From positions 34,131,497 to 34,195,496 of the forward strand of contig CM067064.1 of NCBI GenBank assembly GCA_033980235.1: 64,000 nucleotides of DNA, given 5' to 3'. The notes under the pieces were generated by a model. It was not told the origin of the DNA. It searched no databases and saw only the letters and a list, made by a program, of their open reading frames with translations. This document shows, one piece after another, positions 1 to 11,369 of the stretch. The translations under genes and the position numbers were made by a program. Each line of letters begins with the position of its first letter. The first letter of the stretch is position 1. The stretch is from Diadema setosum. Lineage: Eukaryota; Echinodermata; Echinoidea; Diadematoida; Diadematidae.

Positions 1-356
1 TACTCGTGGACAGCAGGGTCCCTTCTTCATATAATCTTGGTTTCAAGCTGTTTCTTTCGACGACGCGGGCGCCCAGCACGGCAGTGAACATCAGTGAACA
101 GTGAATACCACCCTCCTCCTAGTTTCATCGTCAGTGGCCAGAGTTTTCTTCCAAGATTCTACGGATGATTTCTAGCGCCTGTGGCTGTGTTACTGTCACT
201 GTCAGATCTAACTGTCGACGGGACTGCTACCGACATATCGACTACCGCGCTAGTGCTGGACTATCCTAACGTTAGCAGGTAGCTTTTATTATTAGGTCTT
301 AGCTTGTTAGATGTATACTTGGTACAACCATGTACTACAATCCATGTTTGTAAACA

Positions 357-678
357 GCGGCGGCCTCCCGCTATATAAACAGTGCCTGTAGTTAAGCTGT
401 AGGTTACCTACTGGAAAAAGTAACAGTCTCTGCTGGTTAACGTGCGTAGGCCTACTGTAGTGTAGGGCCTACAGTCTGTATCCTGGTATAGGATAGGCTA
501 TCTAACGTTAGTCTATACCGTTTTAGTCTCAGTTTTGTCGGCCATTGTGATTAGAACATATGTACGTTAATGTTACAGTTTAAGCGGCGGCCTTCCGCTA
601 TATAAACAGTGCCACAGCTGTATACTTGTCAACCAGTTTTAAGGTTAAGCGGCGGCCTTCCGCTATATAAACAGAGCC
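357..678 (+). promoter_or_regulatory. Three copies of a TATA-containing module
   Basis: A 30 bp module with the core CCGCTATATAAACAG occurs at 357-386, 584-613 and 649-678. The last two lie in a 65 bp tandem duplication that also shares a downstream 'tacttgtcaacca' block. Each copy has a GC-rich inverted stretch (GCGGCGGCC...CCGC) next to a TATATAAA box, as expected for a core promoter. Promoter activity is inferred only from the TATA match and from the position upstream of gag. Confidence 0.5.
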
Positions 679-1377
679 ACATACAGCTTACTTGTCAACC
701 ACAATTTAAGAACTCTGTAGACACGCTGTGTTTTCTCTGGATTTATTTTTGATGGCTGACGCCTCATAAATAAAAATGGTTTAAGCCAGATATCGTGAAC
801 AGTATACCGACCAATTCCAAAGCCTTCGTTTGCGTGGTGTAACATTTAGTGTAAAGCCTAGAAATCTACCTGTGAATCCCGTGATCAAAAGTGTGGGGTG
901 AATGGGCATGTGGAGTCCTTGGATTTTAGTTGTTTTGTTTTTTTTTTTTACTTTGAGCTGCACTGAGAAAACATTCATGTGAATGGTGTGTGTGTGTGTG
1001 TGTGAATTTATTGAAGTCAGTGATCAATACTTTTGGTTACGTTTCATCTGACATCACACACTCATTTAATACTTGCTAAGTATCTCATAGTACATGTACA
1101 TCGAAATACAACAGCACCAAACCCACTAAATCATATTACATGTACTTCATATTGATCTCCCCAAGGTCATGCAGACGTGCAATGGCATAGATTATTGCTT
1201 ATGAGCATTTCATTCAAGCTACCACAATTAGCCATGCAAAGCATATATGATAAGATATGAGGTGAGTGGGTTGAACTTAAAGTATTATTTTGTGCTAGTA
1301 CAGTGGTCTACACTAGTGTAGTTCTGTGGATGATGTGATACTATGTGATACTTGAAGTACTGTGATACTAGCATGGA

Positions 1378-2100
1378 AGGACCGTGGTACCACCATGGAA
1401 GAACCGTGGTACTACCGTGGTAGGTACCGTGGTACTACCGTGGTAGTACCGTGGGATGTACCGTGGTACTACCGTGGTAGTACCGTGGATGTACCGTGGT
1501 ACTACCGTGGTACTACCATGGATGTACTGTGGTACTACCGTGGTACTACCGTGGAAGTGCTACCATGAAAGAATGGTACTCATGGCATGGAAGTACCATG
1601 GTAATGAATGGTACTACCGTGGTACAACCATGGTAATACTATGGTACTACCATGGTATTTTTACCATGGTAAATCCATGGTAAATGTACTGCCTTCATCT
1701 GTCAATTTACCATGGTTTTACCATAGTACTTTTACAAAGGTAATACCACAGTATTACCATTGTAAAGGTACTATGGTAAAACCATGGTAGTATTACCATT
1801 GTAAAAAGTACTATGGTAAAACCATGGTAATACTGTGGTATTACCATGGTATTTTTACCATGGTAAATCCATGGTAAATGTACTGCCTTCATCTGTCAAT
1901 TTACCATCCTATGGTAATACTATGGTATTACCATTGTAAAAGTACTATGATAAAACCATGGTAATACTGTGGTATTACCATGGTATTTTTACCATGGTAA
2001 ATCCATGGTAAATGTACTGCCTTCATCTGTCAATTTACCATCCTATGGTAATACTATGGTATTACCATTGTAAAAGTACTATGGTAAAACCATGGTACTT
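1378..2100. repeat. Palindromic minisatellite with higher-order repeat
   Basis: The first part (about 1378-1640) repeats CCGTGGTACTAC-type units. The second part repeats the perfect 10 bp palindrome TACCATGGTA and variants. In the second part a longer block containing 'ctgccttcatctgtcaattt' recurs, with equivalent positions at 1658, 1852 and 1986 (spacing 194 and 134 bp). Many units are self-complementary, so each strand could fold. Short open frames through the array follow from the repeat and are not genes. Confidence 0.9.
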
Positions 2101-2118
2101 TTTTATAAGGGTAAGAAT

Positions 2119-2350
2119 AGTCTTGGAGCAGATCTGCAAGTAAGGCCAGGACTAAGTACTAAAGTGAAGGAGTCTTGGAACAGATCTGCAATAAAGGCCA
2201 GGACTAGAAACCCCTAAGTACTAAAGTGAAGGAGTCTTGGAACAGATCTAAGTAAACTCAAGGCCAGGACTACAGACACTATTACTAATAGTATTAGTGA
2301 AGGAGTCTTGGAACAGATCTGAGTATAAACACAAGGCCAGAATAAAGGAC
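2119..2350 (+). repeat. Four-copy tandem repeat, 52-71 bp units
   Basis: Units starting AGTCTTGGARCAGATCT begin at 2119, 2171, 2233 and 2304 and share a later 'aggccaggacta' block. Unit length grows from 52 to 62 to 71 bp through inserted bases. It lies in the leader of the gag-bearing element, 350-590 bp upstream of the gag start. Confidence 0.9.
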
Positions 2351-2706
2351 TAGATTTAATCTGGATTGTCGAGGGATCTCGGTGTTGGAGGACCAATTAG
2401 CTGCAGAGCCTTCGAATATGAAAGGACCTACAACTTTCGAGCAGTCATAAACAAAGCTAGGACTGATACACAGATGCTCTGGTACCAGTAGGACTACAAC
2501 TGGAAGCCAGCTTGGACTAGATCTACAGATGATAGTCTAGTATTGAAAGGAGTTGAAGGACCAAATCAGCATAGTTTCGGATGATATTTGGAAGCAGTAC
2601 CAGGACTAAAAGTGAAACAGGCTGAAAGAGAGTGCAGCTAGTTTCGAGGTTTAGTTCACGTTTACTTATTTGGGAGTAAAGTGACTTTTGACAGCCATTC
2701 GTAAAG

Positions 2707-4209
2707 ATGGATGAGCAGATGTCAGATGACTACCGGTATCAAATGTATCATCAAGATCCATACATGCCTCAACCATCGAGTCCACTCAGGACACCAGAGA
2801 GCTTAGATACAGGCTTTTCAAGAATGCAGCCACTTAATATGCATGCAAATGGAAATGCACGTGAGGAAATGTCAGCGCCAGCTAGTGCTCCAGGAATGGA
2901 AAATGCAGCAATGTTGTCATTTCTACAGCAACAAAATCAGCTGATGAGGATGCTCGTTGAGCAAAACATGAAGGCGTCTCTGCCACAAAAGCAGGTGAAA
3001 CCATTCACAGGAGACCCACTGCATTACCACTCCTTCGTGCAAGCATTCGAACATACCATCGAAGCTAAGACTTACAGTGACTCTGATCGGCTGTATTATT
3101 TGGACCAATACACATTGGGGGAAGCAAATGCCATCGTGAAAAGCTGTATGTACGGACAAGACCAGACTATGGCCTACAGAAAGGCAAAGGATTTGCTACG
3201 AAGGAAATTTGGCAATAGGCAGCTCATCGTAGAGACAATGATGATGAAAGCAGTGCAATGGCCTGACATCAAACCAGAAGACGGAGAAGAACTCCATCGC
3301 TTCTCGATTTTCGTAACTGAGCTACACAATCTTGCCAAGGACCTGAACATGGAGTCAGAAGTCAACCACTCTCACAACATAAGGCTGATCATTGGAAAGC
3401 TTCCATACAAGCTCAGGGATAAATGGAGAAATCGAGCAGATGACATCCAAGAGGAGAAGCAAGGCAACATAACCTTCGATGATGTGGTGTCATTCATCGC
3501 CAAGCAAGCGAGGATTGCGACAAATCCGGTGTATGGGAATCTGAAGTACCAGGCGAAACCGCCAGCAAAATTCGTAGGCACAGGCAAGGTGTCTGCAAGT
3601 GCAGGCAAATCAAGTTTCAGCACATCGGCGATGCCTACAGCAAAAGCAGAGAGCAAGAAGGAAGTGTGCTTGTTCTGCAGCAGAAGGACACATACTCTGG
3701 CTGAGTGCACAGTGTTCGCATCCAAGAAGTACGAAGACCGCCTGTCATTCTGCAAAAAAGAAGGTCTGTGCTTCAGCTGTCTTCAAGGTTCGGCCCACTT
3801 TGCAAGAAATTGCAAGAGGAGGTTAAAGTGCAGCATTTGTAGCAAACTACACCCAACAGTGTTGCATAGGGAGGGGAAGGCAGCAGATCCATCCAAAAAA
3901 GAAAAGAACATCCCAGAGAGGCAAGCTGGCACTCTGCAAGCTACAGAAGAGGAGGCTTCTGCCACTATTACACTGCAACCACAACAGAATAGCGGGATAA
4001 TGATTTCTCTGCAAGTCTCGATTTTTTTTTCTTTTTTTATAATCGTTCACACGGTCAAATGTAGAGGGATGACGATCGCTCTCCAAATCTCGAGATATTT
4101 TTTTTGTTTTGTTTTGTTTCTTTGCAAGCGTTCACACGGACAGGAACGGTCGTCACAGCGGTGTGGTTCGCCCGCTGTTGTGATGTGTGCTTTGAATGAT
4201 GGGATATAA
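2707..4209 (+). CDS. BEL/Pao-type retrotransposon gag, 3' truncated
   Basis: A 500-residue open frame starting at an ATG that follows the repeat-rich leader. Residues about 95-260 resemble the DUF1759-type gag core of Pao/BEL elements (motif KPFTGDPLHYHSF, then a region ending near LPYKLRDKW). A Cys/His cluster at residues about 321-390 (CLFC, CFSC, CSICSKLHPTVLH) fits the zinc-binding end of BEL gag. Gag proteins bind element RNA and assemble cytoplasmic particles. After about residue 425 the frame enters T-rich, TCTCGAGA-containing DNA with no gag similarity, so the last 70 or so residues are read from unrelated repeat sequence. No protease, reverse transcriptase or integrase follows. The second knuckle has five residues instead of the usual four between its second Cys and its His. 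Confidence 0.8.
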   Translation: MDEQMSDDYRYQMYHQDPYMPQPSSPLRTPESLDTGFSRMQPLNMHANGNAREEMSAPASAPGMENAAMLSFLQQQNQLMRMLVEQNMKASLPQKQVKPFTGDPLHYHSFVQAFEHTIEAKTYSDSDRLYYLDQYTLGEANAIVKSCMYGQDQTMAYRKAKDLLRRKFGNRQLIVETMMMKAVQWPDIKPEDGEELHRFSIFVTELHNLAKDLNMESEVNHSHNIRLIIGKLPYKLRDKWRNRADDIQEEKQGNITFDDVVSFIAKQARIATNPVYGNLKYQAKPPAKFVGTGKVSASAGKSSFSTSAMPTAKAESKKEVCLFCSRRTHTLAECTVFASKKYEDRLSFCKKEGLCFSCLQGSAHFARNCKRRLKCSICSKLHPTVLHREGKAADPSKKEKNIPERQAGTLQATEEEASATITLQPQQNSGIMISLQVSIFFSFFIIVHTVKCRGMTIALQISRYFFCFVLFLCKRSHGQERSSQRCGSPAVVMCALNDGI

Positions 4210-4560
4210 AATTTCGAGATTTTTTCGTCAAGCGTTCATACGATCACCGCGGGGCGAATCAGCGTCCTAATTCAGAAATAAGTGCAGGATTTCTTTGGGC
4301 TAGCATCGCGATGCTGATAGCGCTAATTTGTGGGGTTTTGTGTGCACACATGCTAAATCTCGAGATTGCGATCGCGATGCATATCTCGAGATTTGTATCT
4401 TGCTAATTCGCGTATGTGCGAATCCCTGTGTTTCATCGCTCGTTAAATAACTGCACCTGTTTCTGTCAAAAAAAAAAAATAGAATAGCCGCACTCACACT
4501 TACAAAATGACGATCGCGCTATAAATCTAGAAAGTTTTTGCAAGCATTCACAGACCCAAA
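3990..4560. repeat. TCTCGAGA-rich repeat that truncates gag
   Basis: Repeated pieces of the form 'gacgatcgc..ctaaatctcgagat..tttgcaagcgttcacacgg' recur near 4010-4050, 4070-4140, 4200-4240, 4350-4400 and 4505-4550. AATCTCGAGATT is a perfect 12 bp palindrome. The block begins where gag similarity ends, so it probably marks an insertion or recombination breakpoint. No terminal repeats were identified. Confidence 0.6.
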
Positions 4561-4660
4561 GTAATCAGGTATGTGTATTCAGGTGGGTACGATGGGATCA
4601 AAGAAAAACATCGGTTCATAGTCCATGTTTGTGTGAAAGTCCGTGTTAGGACCTACTTCT

Positions 4661-5170
4661 TGCTGCAAGCAAGTCTGCCTCTATGTTCGAAACCCCTCCC
4701 ATCTTCTTATTCTGACAAGGCATATGGCAGCCGTCTACTAACACCAAGTAAGACAGAAATGCCGGACAGTGAATAACAAACAAGCAAACAAAGAAACAAA
4801 CTCGTCAGCTATTCCGCTTCAATCGGTCATAACACATTGCTTAAATACCAAATGGATGTGTTTAGAAAGTCTCAAAGTCTCATGTACCACGCACCATTTT
4901 ACCACACCCTTCAACCAGGGAGGTGGGTCCCTGCTTCAATATTGGCCAGTATACACACAAGTCCGCTGTCATGCTCGAAGGTCCTCCCATTACTTATCCT
5001 ATGATAGGCATGGTGGCTTCTTATGCATAAAGTGTTAATACAAATGATATAAACTGAAAATACACAGGAACTGAAGTACAAATTCCTGGAAGGAAAAAAG
5101 AAACAAAGAAACAAACAAATAAACAAGCAACAAACACAACAAAGCAAAACAACATCGTCACTGAGCTGAC
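4661..5170 (+). repeat. Diverged direct duplication
   Basis: The stretch from about 4661 ('caagtctgcctctatgttcgaa', then 'cctcccat.ttcttat') recurs in diverged form from about 4958, including the same A-rich tail of 'aaacaaacaa' type. Similarity looks roughly 70 percent by eye. No protein similarity is seen. Confidence 0.55.
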
Positions 5171-5399
5171 GAAAGACATTTGCGTAGGTATAATAGGGCC
5201 TCCCCCCCCCCCCCAAGAAAAATAATCTCCATGTCTATAACTGCGTTAAAAAAAAACGTATTTCCAAACCGCTTCCCTTTCAGTGCTCGTTTTTCTTTGT
5301 TCAAAAACCTTTTACAAATTGTAAACCTTAAAAACTGTTTCTCATCAACTGACAAAAGTATGGGAGTAAGAAAACAGATATGCAATACAATGTGTATTA

Positions 5400-6275
5400 G
5401 GGGAGACCAGGTCTAGTTGTTGCAATTTTCACATTTTTAGGTCTGTACAAAAAACGAATAGAGGAATCGGCTTCATTTTTGCTTTGAGGATACCTTATTT
5501 CCTCCTTTAATTAAAAACAGTACAAACTTTGGAAGTCCAGATAATATAAACAAAATATTACGCAATCAACAAAAAATTTTCTAACAACTTTCCCCGATGT
5601 TGGGGTAAGTTGTTACAGCACATGGGGTACTTTGTTACACCGTATAAAATAGAAAGTCAACTCAAATCGGGTAATGCAGATCTGACGTGTTAGGTAATTC
5701 TTAATATTAACCTGTCTGGGGGTGCATGTTAGCCTATGCTGGGGTGTATGAGTGTGTTGGGTGTGTGAGGGTATGTGTGTGTGTGTGTGTGCGTGTGTGT
5801 GTGTTTGTGTGTGTGTGTGTATAACCATAAATTCAATTGAAAGTGCATTGGGGTAAGTTGTTACACCACTCGATTCTCCAGACGGGTCAAGTTGTAACAA
5901 CTTAACCCAGTGCCTTTTCAAAAACTTTTCACACGTGTGGCCAATAAACAATCAAACATCACGTGTTGCTACTTTTCACCAAAAGACAGCCAAAACACGC
6001 TTCTTTCAACCACATACTCACCACTTACTGGAGAAGAATGGATTTGGTGTAATAAAGAAAAATCAAATTTTTCAAAATTTTACTCGGAGAGGTAAAAAAG
6101 TGTTTTTTGGACCTACCTTCTACATGTGACGTCCAGGCAACGCCAGATTTCGCATGCAGATATCGTTGGCTAAACGTTTTGATTTGATATTACTTGTAAC
6201 GCCCTCTTTTGATCATAGGTAGAGAAAATGACAGTGTAACAACTTGCCCGTGTAACAGCTAGACCCGGTCTCCCC
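5400..6275. mobile_element. TA-flanked TIR element, 876 bp (non-autonomous)
   Basis: The ends are inverted repeats: GGGGAGACCAGGTCTAGTTGTT on the left, and on the right the reverse complement of GGGGAGACCGGGTCTAGCTGTT. Both ends are flanked by TA (5398-5399 and 6276-6277), the duplication made by Tc1/mariner-superfamily transposases. Internal 'ggggtaagttgttac' motifs recur in both orientations (about 5594, 5849, 5886). A TG microsatellite lies at about 5775-5820. No transposase frame is present. Confidence 0.8.
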
Positions 6276-6413
6276 TACTGTAGGCCCTTTTTATGGAATT
6301 TGGTGGCCCGAAAAAAAAAAAAAAAAAGATTATGTAGGCCTATTGGCCAAAAATGGAAGCAAACGTATCAATCGATTTTGAATCCTACTTGCCCAATGGG
6401 GTCACCAAAGCAA

Positions 6414-6697
6414 AAGATAACACGGCCTTTATAGATGCTCAAAACTTGTCTGGGTGAGTCGTGGAGATTGCCATAGAGGTCCACGCAGACGACATTCTAC
6501 GAGCATAATACGGGTGGGGTGTTTTACTGGCAAGGAACAGTGTCGATACTGCCAACATCAGTGTACCTGGTAAGTTTTGCAGGCGTGGAGCGATATATAC
6601 GAGAAAATTGAGTGCATGCTGAGGGTAAGTTACTGCCATTCTGCTGGTTAGACATTTGAGAGTTGAGAGTTGGCTGTGTCCAAGATAATACGGAGCT
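6414..6697. repeat. Left part of split GGCCGTGT repeat family
   Basis: Starts with ACACGGCCTTTA, the reverse complement of the motif at 11830 and 13017. It contains 'gggtgagtcgtggagattgccatagaggtccacgcagac', closely similar to 12312-12355, and ends with a 'gccaagataat'-type block also found at 12421-12434. It adjoins the left TTAA of the 5.1 kb element, so that element probably landed in a repeat of this family. Confidence 0.55.
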
Positions 6698-8016
6698 TTA
6701 ACCCTAACTAGGCCGGGGGTGGGGGTGGGGGTGGGGGGCTCTCCCCCTCGACGTTCCGCGCCGCGATGTATCGCAATCGCAAAAAGCTATCGCCGCGACG
6801 TTTCATGACTTTTTTCTTTCGAGTCTCCCGCATCTTTTGATACCAAATTTGCGACGCCCGGGCGCGCGGATCCGAAGTTACGCATAAATATGTACATGCA
6901 TGTCAGACAAAAAAAAAAAAATTGCTCAAAAACGTTAATTTGTGTACAATTTCAATGCAAACTGTGCTTACAGGCAAATTTCATAAAAGCATGATTATTT
7001 TGGTGTTTTATTGATTAAAATCAATGAATAACATATTTTCTTGTTCGGAGTGATGTCGCGTACAAATTTCATCGAAAAAACAATGAAAAACATAAAGTAA
7101 AAAAAAACAAAGAAATACATAAGAAATTAAAAAAAAAAACCCAATAAAATAAATACGATTTTTTTCTGATATCACAATTTCTTTTAGTACATTTGCTAAG
7201 GACACTGAAAAGAATATTTACACAAAAAATTTGCCTGTTTTGAGCTTTATTTTGTGATTTATACCAAATAGTCTGATTTTATGCATCATCATGCATGAAT
7301 TGGCATAATTTAGCATAAATGATGATTTTTTGAAAAATTGATTTCATGGTATTTTAGATTACATCATAGGCAATGTGTGTGCCAATTTTTCAAGATTCAA
7401 CTTTATTTTCACCTCCATCAAAATGAACAAGAAATTATGTACATTGCATATGCACGGGATATTTGTGATACAGAACAACATTTGAAAAGGTACATAAAAA
7501 AAATATGAAAATGAGAAGTAGATGCGATTACATCTTTGTTAAATACATAAAGCGTATAATACAAGTCAACTAAGGATGAGGATGGAAGTGGAGGGTCCCA
7601 CTAAGGAGCAAAGCTTGTACGATATGGGACCCTCAGAAAATACACAAAACATCAATATAAAACACAATAAACGAACCGATGTCAACTGACATCAAGATGA
7701 TTGGGAAGAGAAAAAGAGAAAAGGAAAGGAAAAAAAAAAGAGGGGAAAAAAAGAGAAAAAAAGGGAGAAAAAAAAGGGGGGAAATACAGCATGTGCCATC
7801 GTGGACGCAAGCAATCTAGATTTCATAATGTAAAATAAGTGATAAAATACAAGCTGGATTGAATGTAATGCAAAACATTTTTTATACGTAGTTATGTTGG
7901 TAAGAATGCAGGAAAAAGAGAAAAACACATCGTTATATTTAGAACACAGACAGGGACATTCTAAGGAGGACTTATGTAAAAAAGAATGATGACTTGAATG
8001 AGATGATAAAGGGAAA

Positions 8017-8715
8017 CTAACTCTGTTGGATGTTGTACAATTTCAATAAAAATGATTTTAATTTATTCTTGAAGGAATTCAGAGATTGAGCTGTTGTAAT
8101 GTTACTGGGAAGTGAATTCCAATACTTTGGCCCATCGTTAATGAATGTGTTTTGAGCAAACAAAGTTCTCAGAAATGGCAAATGGAAATCATTTGATCGC
8201 CGTGTTGGATAATTGTGAACGGATTGATTTCTTTGAAACATTGTTTCAAATATATTTGGGAGATTATCTTTATTATAATTATACATAAATTGTCCTAGAT
8301 TAAACAAATACAAATCATTAATTTTCAATATTTTATGCTCATAAAATAGTGGGTCAGTATGGGACAAAAATGCAGTATGACATATAACACGGAGTGATTT
8401 CTTTTGCAATAAAAGTAATTTATCTAAGAGTGATTTATATGTATTTCCCCACGCGAGAATACCGTAACTTAAATATGGCAATATTAAGGATGAATATAAT
8501 ACGAGCAGGGACGACAAAGGAAAACAAAACTTAAGCTTATTAATCATACCAATATTACGTGAAATAATTTTACATATACTGTCAATATGAAATTTCCAGG
8601 ACAGCTTATTGTCAACTGTTACTCCAAGAAATTTTATATGGGAAGCATTTTCGAGTGGAGTACCATCTAAAACAATATCAACAGGTAATGCCTCAGTAGA
8701 ATTACTAAACAGCAT
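8017..8715 (-). pseudogene. LINE reverse transcriptase, C-terminal segment
   Basis: A 232-residue frame containing FLGVTVDNKLSW, LILPYLSYGILAWG, YPTRRSNDFHLP and YWNSLPSNI, the typical C-terminal block of CR1/L2-type reverse transcriptases. It ends at a normal stop near 8017, followed by the LINE 3' UTR down to about 7396. The frame is separated from the core segment by a frame break around 8716-8830. Confidence 0.85.
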
Positions 8716-8789
8716 ATATTTTGTTTTTTGAAGATTAAGAGATAGCTCATTTGCTTTTATCCACTAGGCAACATTTTCTAATTCTAAAT

Positions 8790-9446
8790 TTATTGTATTA
8801 ACAAGGGTAAGAAGATTATTGTGTGAAAAAATAGATTTGATTCGTCTGCAAAAAGAATAAAAGAAAGAATATCTGATGATCTACCAAAATCATTTATGTA
8901 AACAGTAAACAACAGTGGACCTAATAAACTTCCCTTTGGCACCCCACATTTAATATTTAATATTTGTGAATTACAACCATTTAAAGAGACATGTTGTTTC
9001 CTGTTCATGAGGTAGCTCCTGAACCACTCCAAGGCCTTCCCACGCACTCCATAATGATGTAATTTGTTAAGTAAAATATCATGATTGATGGTGTCGAAGG
9101 CCTTGGAGAAGTCCAGGAACAAAGATTTGTCGATAGCATGTGCCACTTTTTCTATAAAACTCAATTATGCATGTGTGGTGCTATGTTTCTCCCTAAATCC
9201 AAACTGAGAATTCGTAAATATATTATTAAATTTAAAGAAATTAATAGTTCTTTTATAAATATTTTTTAAAGAATTTTTGACAATGCACTTAACAAAGAAA
9301 TTGGTCGGTAATTATTTACGTCTAATTTGTCACCTTTTTTAAACAAGGGGATGACTTTTGCTGTTTTCATACTTTCGGGGAAGGTGCCATTAAAAAGGGA
9401 TATATTAAATATATGAGCTAAAGGATCCGCAATTGACGATATTACC
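8790..9446 (-). pseudogene. LINE reverse transcriptase, core segment
   Basis: From about 9446 the minus strand encodes RT motifs (VIPLFKKGD, NYRPISLL, then after an in-frame stop near 9163, FLDFSKAFDTINHDIL, GVPKGSLLGPLLF and FILFADES). The catalytic F/YADD box is changed to FADE, and the frame is lost soon afterwards. These are fingers and palm motifs that copy LINE RNA at the nicked target. The stop, the changed active-site residue and the frameshift each argue for loss of activity. Confidence 0.85.
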
Positions 9447-9454
9447 CCCTTTAA

Positions 9455-10008
9455 AGGTAGGGGATACCTTTTACAGACCTCCCAAAATGCAGCAAAACAT
9501 TAAATATGAACCTCAGGGGACTTGTTTAGGCCACTGCTGAGAAATTTGGAAGTCAACAGTTATCTACAATTTGAATAATGCACAAAACTCAACTACTCAG
9601 TAGTTCTGTGTGTCAGCCACACTTAAGCCTTTTTGTTGCAGTCTTCTGTATTTTTTTTATCTATAAACACAAATCTAAAAGTATAAGAGCTGATGTAATA
9701 ACATATAGAGTGTGTGGCAAGAATGTATATAGAAATGTTTGTAAGTTTTGATGAACTTTCTTCACAAAATATACATGATGGACACACATGCAGTGCATGG
9801 GTCTGCAAAGGTAGCCTAGTAATGTACTGGAATTTACGGTGAGCCCCGAAAAAAATTCAATTCAAAATCTAACGGTCAACAAAAATGTACTAAATGTTAC
9901 TTTCCACTTTCAATACATTATGGGAGTTTCTAAAATGATACTCTCTTCAACATACCACTGTATTTATACAACTCTTCATTTAAGGCATGCAAATGGGATT
10001 CCCTACCT
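9455..10008. mobile_element. TTAA-flanked MITE, 554 bp, inside LINE RT
   Basis: Ends are AGGTAGGGGATACC on the left and, inverted, AGGTAGGGAATCCC on the right (12 of 14 match), flanked by TTAA at 9451-9454 and 10009-10012. No coding capacity. The LINE reading frame resumes correctly on the two sides, so the insertion was precise. The TTAA target suggests a piggyBac-type transposase, although the TIR does not begin with CCC. Confidence 0.85.
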
Positions 10009-10012
10009 TTAA

Positions 10013-10453
10013 AAGAAAATTGCTGATGTCATCGTGTCCAGCACTTTTTTTGGAACTAAAATCAGAGACGATATTAATTATCTCCTGAGTGTATGTTGGA
10101 TTAAAAAATATTGAACTAGAGTTTGGGGGACCCAAAAATTCGGAAAAATGTTTTGTGAAGGGAGGAATATTACTTGCCAGGCTTTCCCCAATTGAAGAAA
10201 AATGATTATTCAAAATATCACAAATTTGTTGAGAATCTTCAAAAATTTCACCATCAAATCTAATTTTTGTAATATTTGACTTAACATTTGATATATTCAT
10301 GGCTTGCTTTAAAACTTTCCATTTATTTTGCATATCATGCCTGTAAAATTGTAACTGATTAGTATAATATTTTTTCTTTTCTATTCGTATAATTTTCGTC
10401 CAAGTATTTTTGTTACTAGTGTATTTCAACTTTGATTGCTCAGTACGTTTCAT
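10013..10453 (-). pseudogene. LINE reverse transcriptase, N-terminal segment
   Basis: Residues include NTWTKIIRIEKKKYY, then DGEIFEDSQQICDILNNHFSSIGESL and KKSAGHDDISNFLLK, the conserved segment preceding RT motif 1 in CR1/Jockey-type LINEs. The frame breaks at the right edge of the 554 bp MITE (10009-10012 TTAA). If the MITE and one TTAA are ignored, the reading frame is continuous with the sequence at 9450 and below, which shows that the MITE inserted into an already present RT gene. Confidence 0.8.
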
Positions 10454-10678
10454 TTTAAATCTGTAAAATAAATTATTCTTTCTATTTATTGAACGCAGGA
10501 GCGATTTTGAAATCCATGGGAGCCTGGGTATTTTTTTGTAATTAGCTGATTTTTCTCTACGTTTTGGAATAAAAATGTTGGATAAAAATCTTCATAAAAT
10601 ATTCATAAGACAAATTAACATCATCTGTATCAAAGATACAGGACCAGTCTGCAGTGTCTAAGCTAGCACCTAGCCTAG

Positions 10679-11350
10679 CTATACTTTCATAAGTAATTCT
10701 TCGTTTAAATATATTGTCGAGATGGGGAAATGACCGGTGATATCTGAGAGTACTACAAAAGAATCGGGAGGAGGAAGAATGTTACAAAAAATGTTATCAA
10801 TTGAAGAAACAGATTCATCAACTATACGTGTGGGTTTAGATATTAAGGGTAAAAAAGAGGCAGACAAAAATATTTCCAAAAAATCTTGCGACATATTATT
10901 CTGTTTTAGTAAATCTATATTGAATTCACCCATTATAAAACAATTTTTATTGAAAGAAAGTGGGTTTTTAACCAGATCCGAAAAATAATCCAAAAATAAT
11001 TTAGTATTCGCGTTTGGTGGTCTATATACTACACCTATGATTATATTTTTGCTGCCTGGAACTGTGATTTCAATAAATAAAGACTCAAAAAAATCAGTCA
11101 TACTGGTAAACTCATCGCGGACTACATAATCATAATTTTGTTTAACATATATTGCAACACCTCCATCTACCCTATTTTGTCTGTTGTTAACCACTAAATC
11201 GTACCCGTCGAGAGCGAAGGGAAGACTGGAGTCATGAGAGAGCCAGGTTTCGGTTAAACCTACCTCCGAGCTATTATGCATGATGGGACTATTTTAAAAT
11301 AACCTCAGTTCTTCAAACTGCTTATTAATACTTCTAATATTAAAATGTAA
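10679..11350 (-). pseudogene. LINE apurinic-type endonuclease domain, broken
   Basis: The reading on the minus strand opens with an NIRSINKQFEEL start motif (around 11345-11300), meets a stop and lacks some residues, then continues at 11281 with GLTETWLS, GVAIYVKQ, VGVVYRPPN-like and FNIDLL motifs. This is the exonuclease/endonuclease/phosphatase fold that nicks target DNA for LINE insertion. The usual catalytic GDFN is read as GEFN, and the final SDH-type motif is altered around SDITGHFPI. With the stop and deletion, the domain should be inactive. Confidence 0.8.
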
Positions 11351-11369
11351 AAGAGAAAAAATAGTACTA

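Larger units (their letters stand above)
1..2706 (+). mobile_element. Leader/LTR-like region of a BEL/Pao-type element
   Basis: Noncoding stretch directly upstream of a BEL/Pao-like gag. It contains three TATA-bearing modules (357-678), a TG run near 986-1003, a palindromic minisatellite (about 1378-2100) and a four-copy tandem repeat (2119-2350). No second LTR copy is present downstream, because the element is cut off after gag, so LTR borders cannot be proved and no primer-binding site was recognised. The assignment to the element is inferred from position. The left end may lie outside the window. Confidence 0.45.

Noticed and set aside
2923..4086. Minus-strand frames opposite gag
   Set aside because: They have no recognisable domains and mirror the coding strand.
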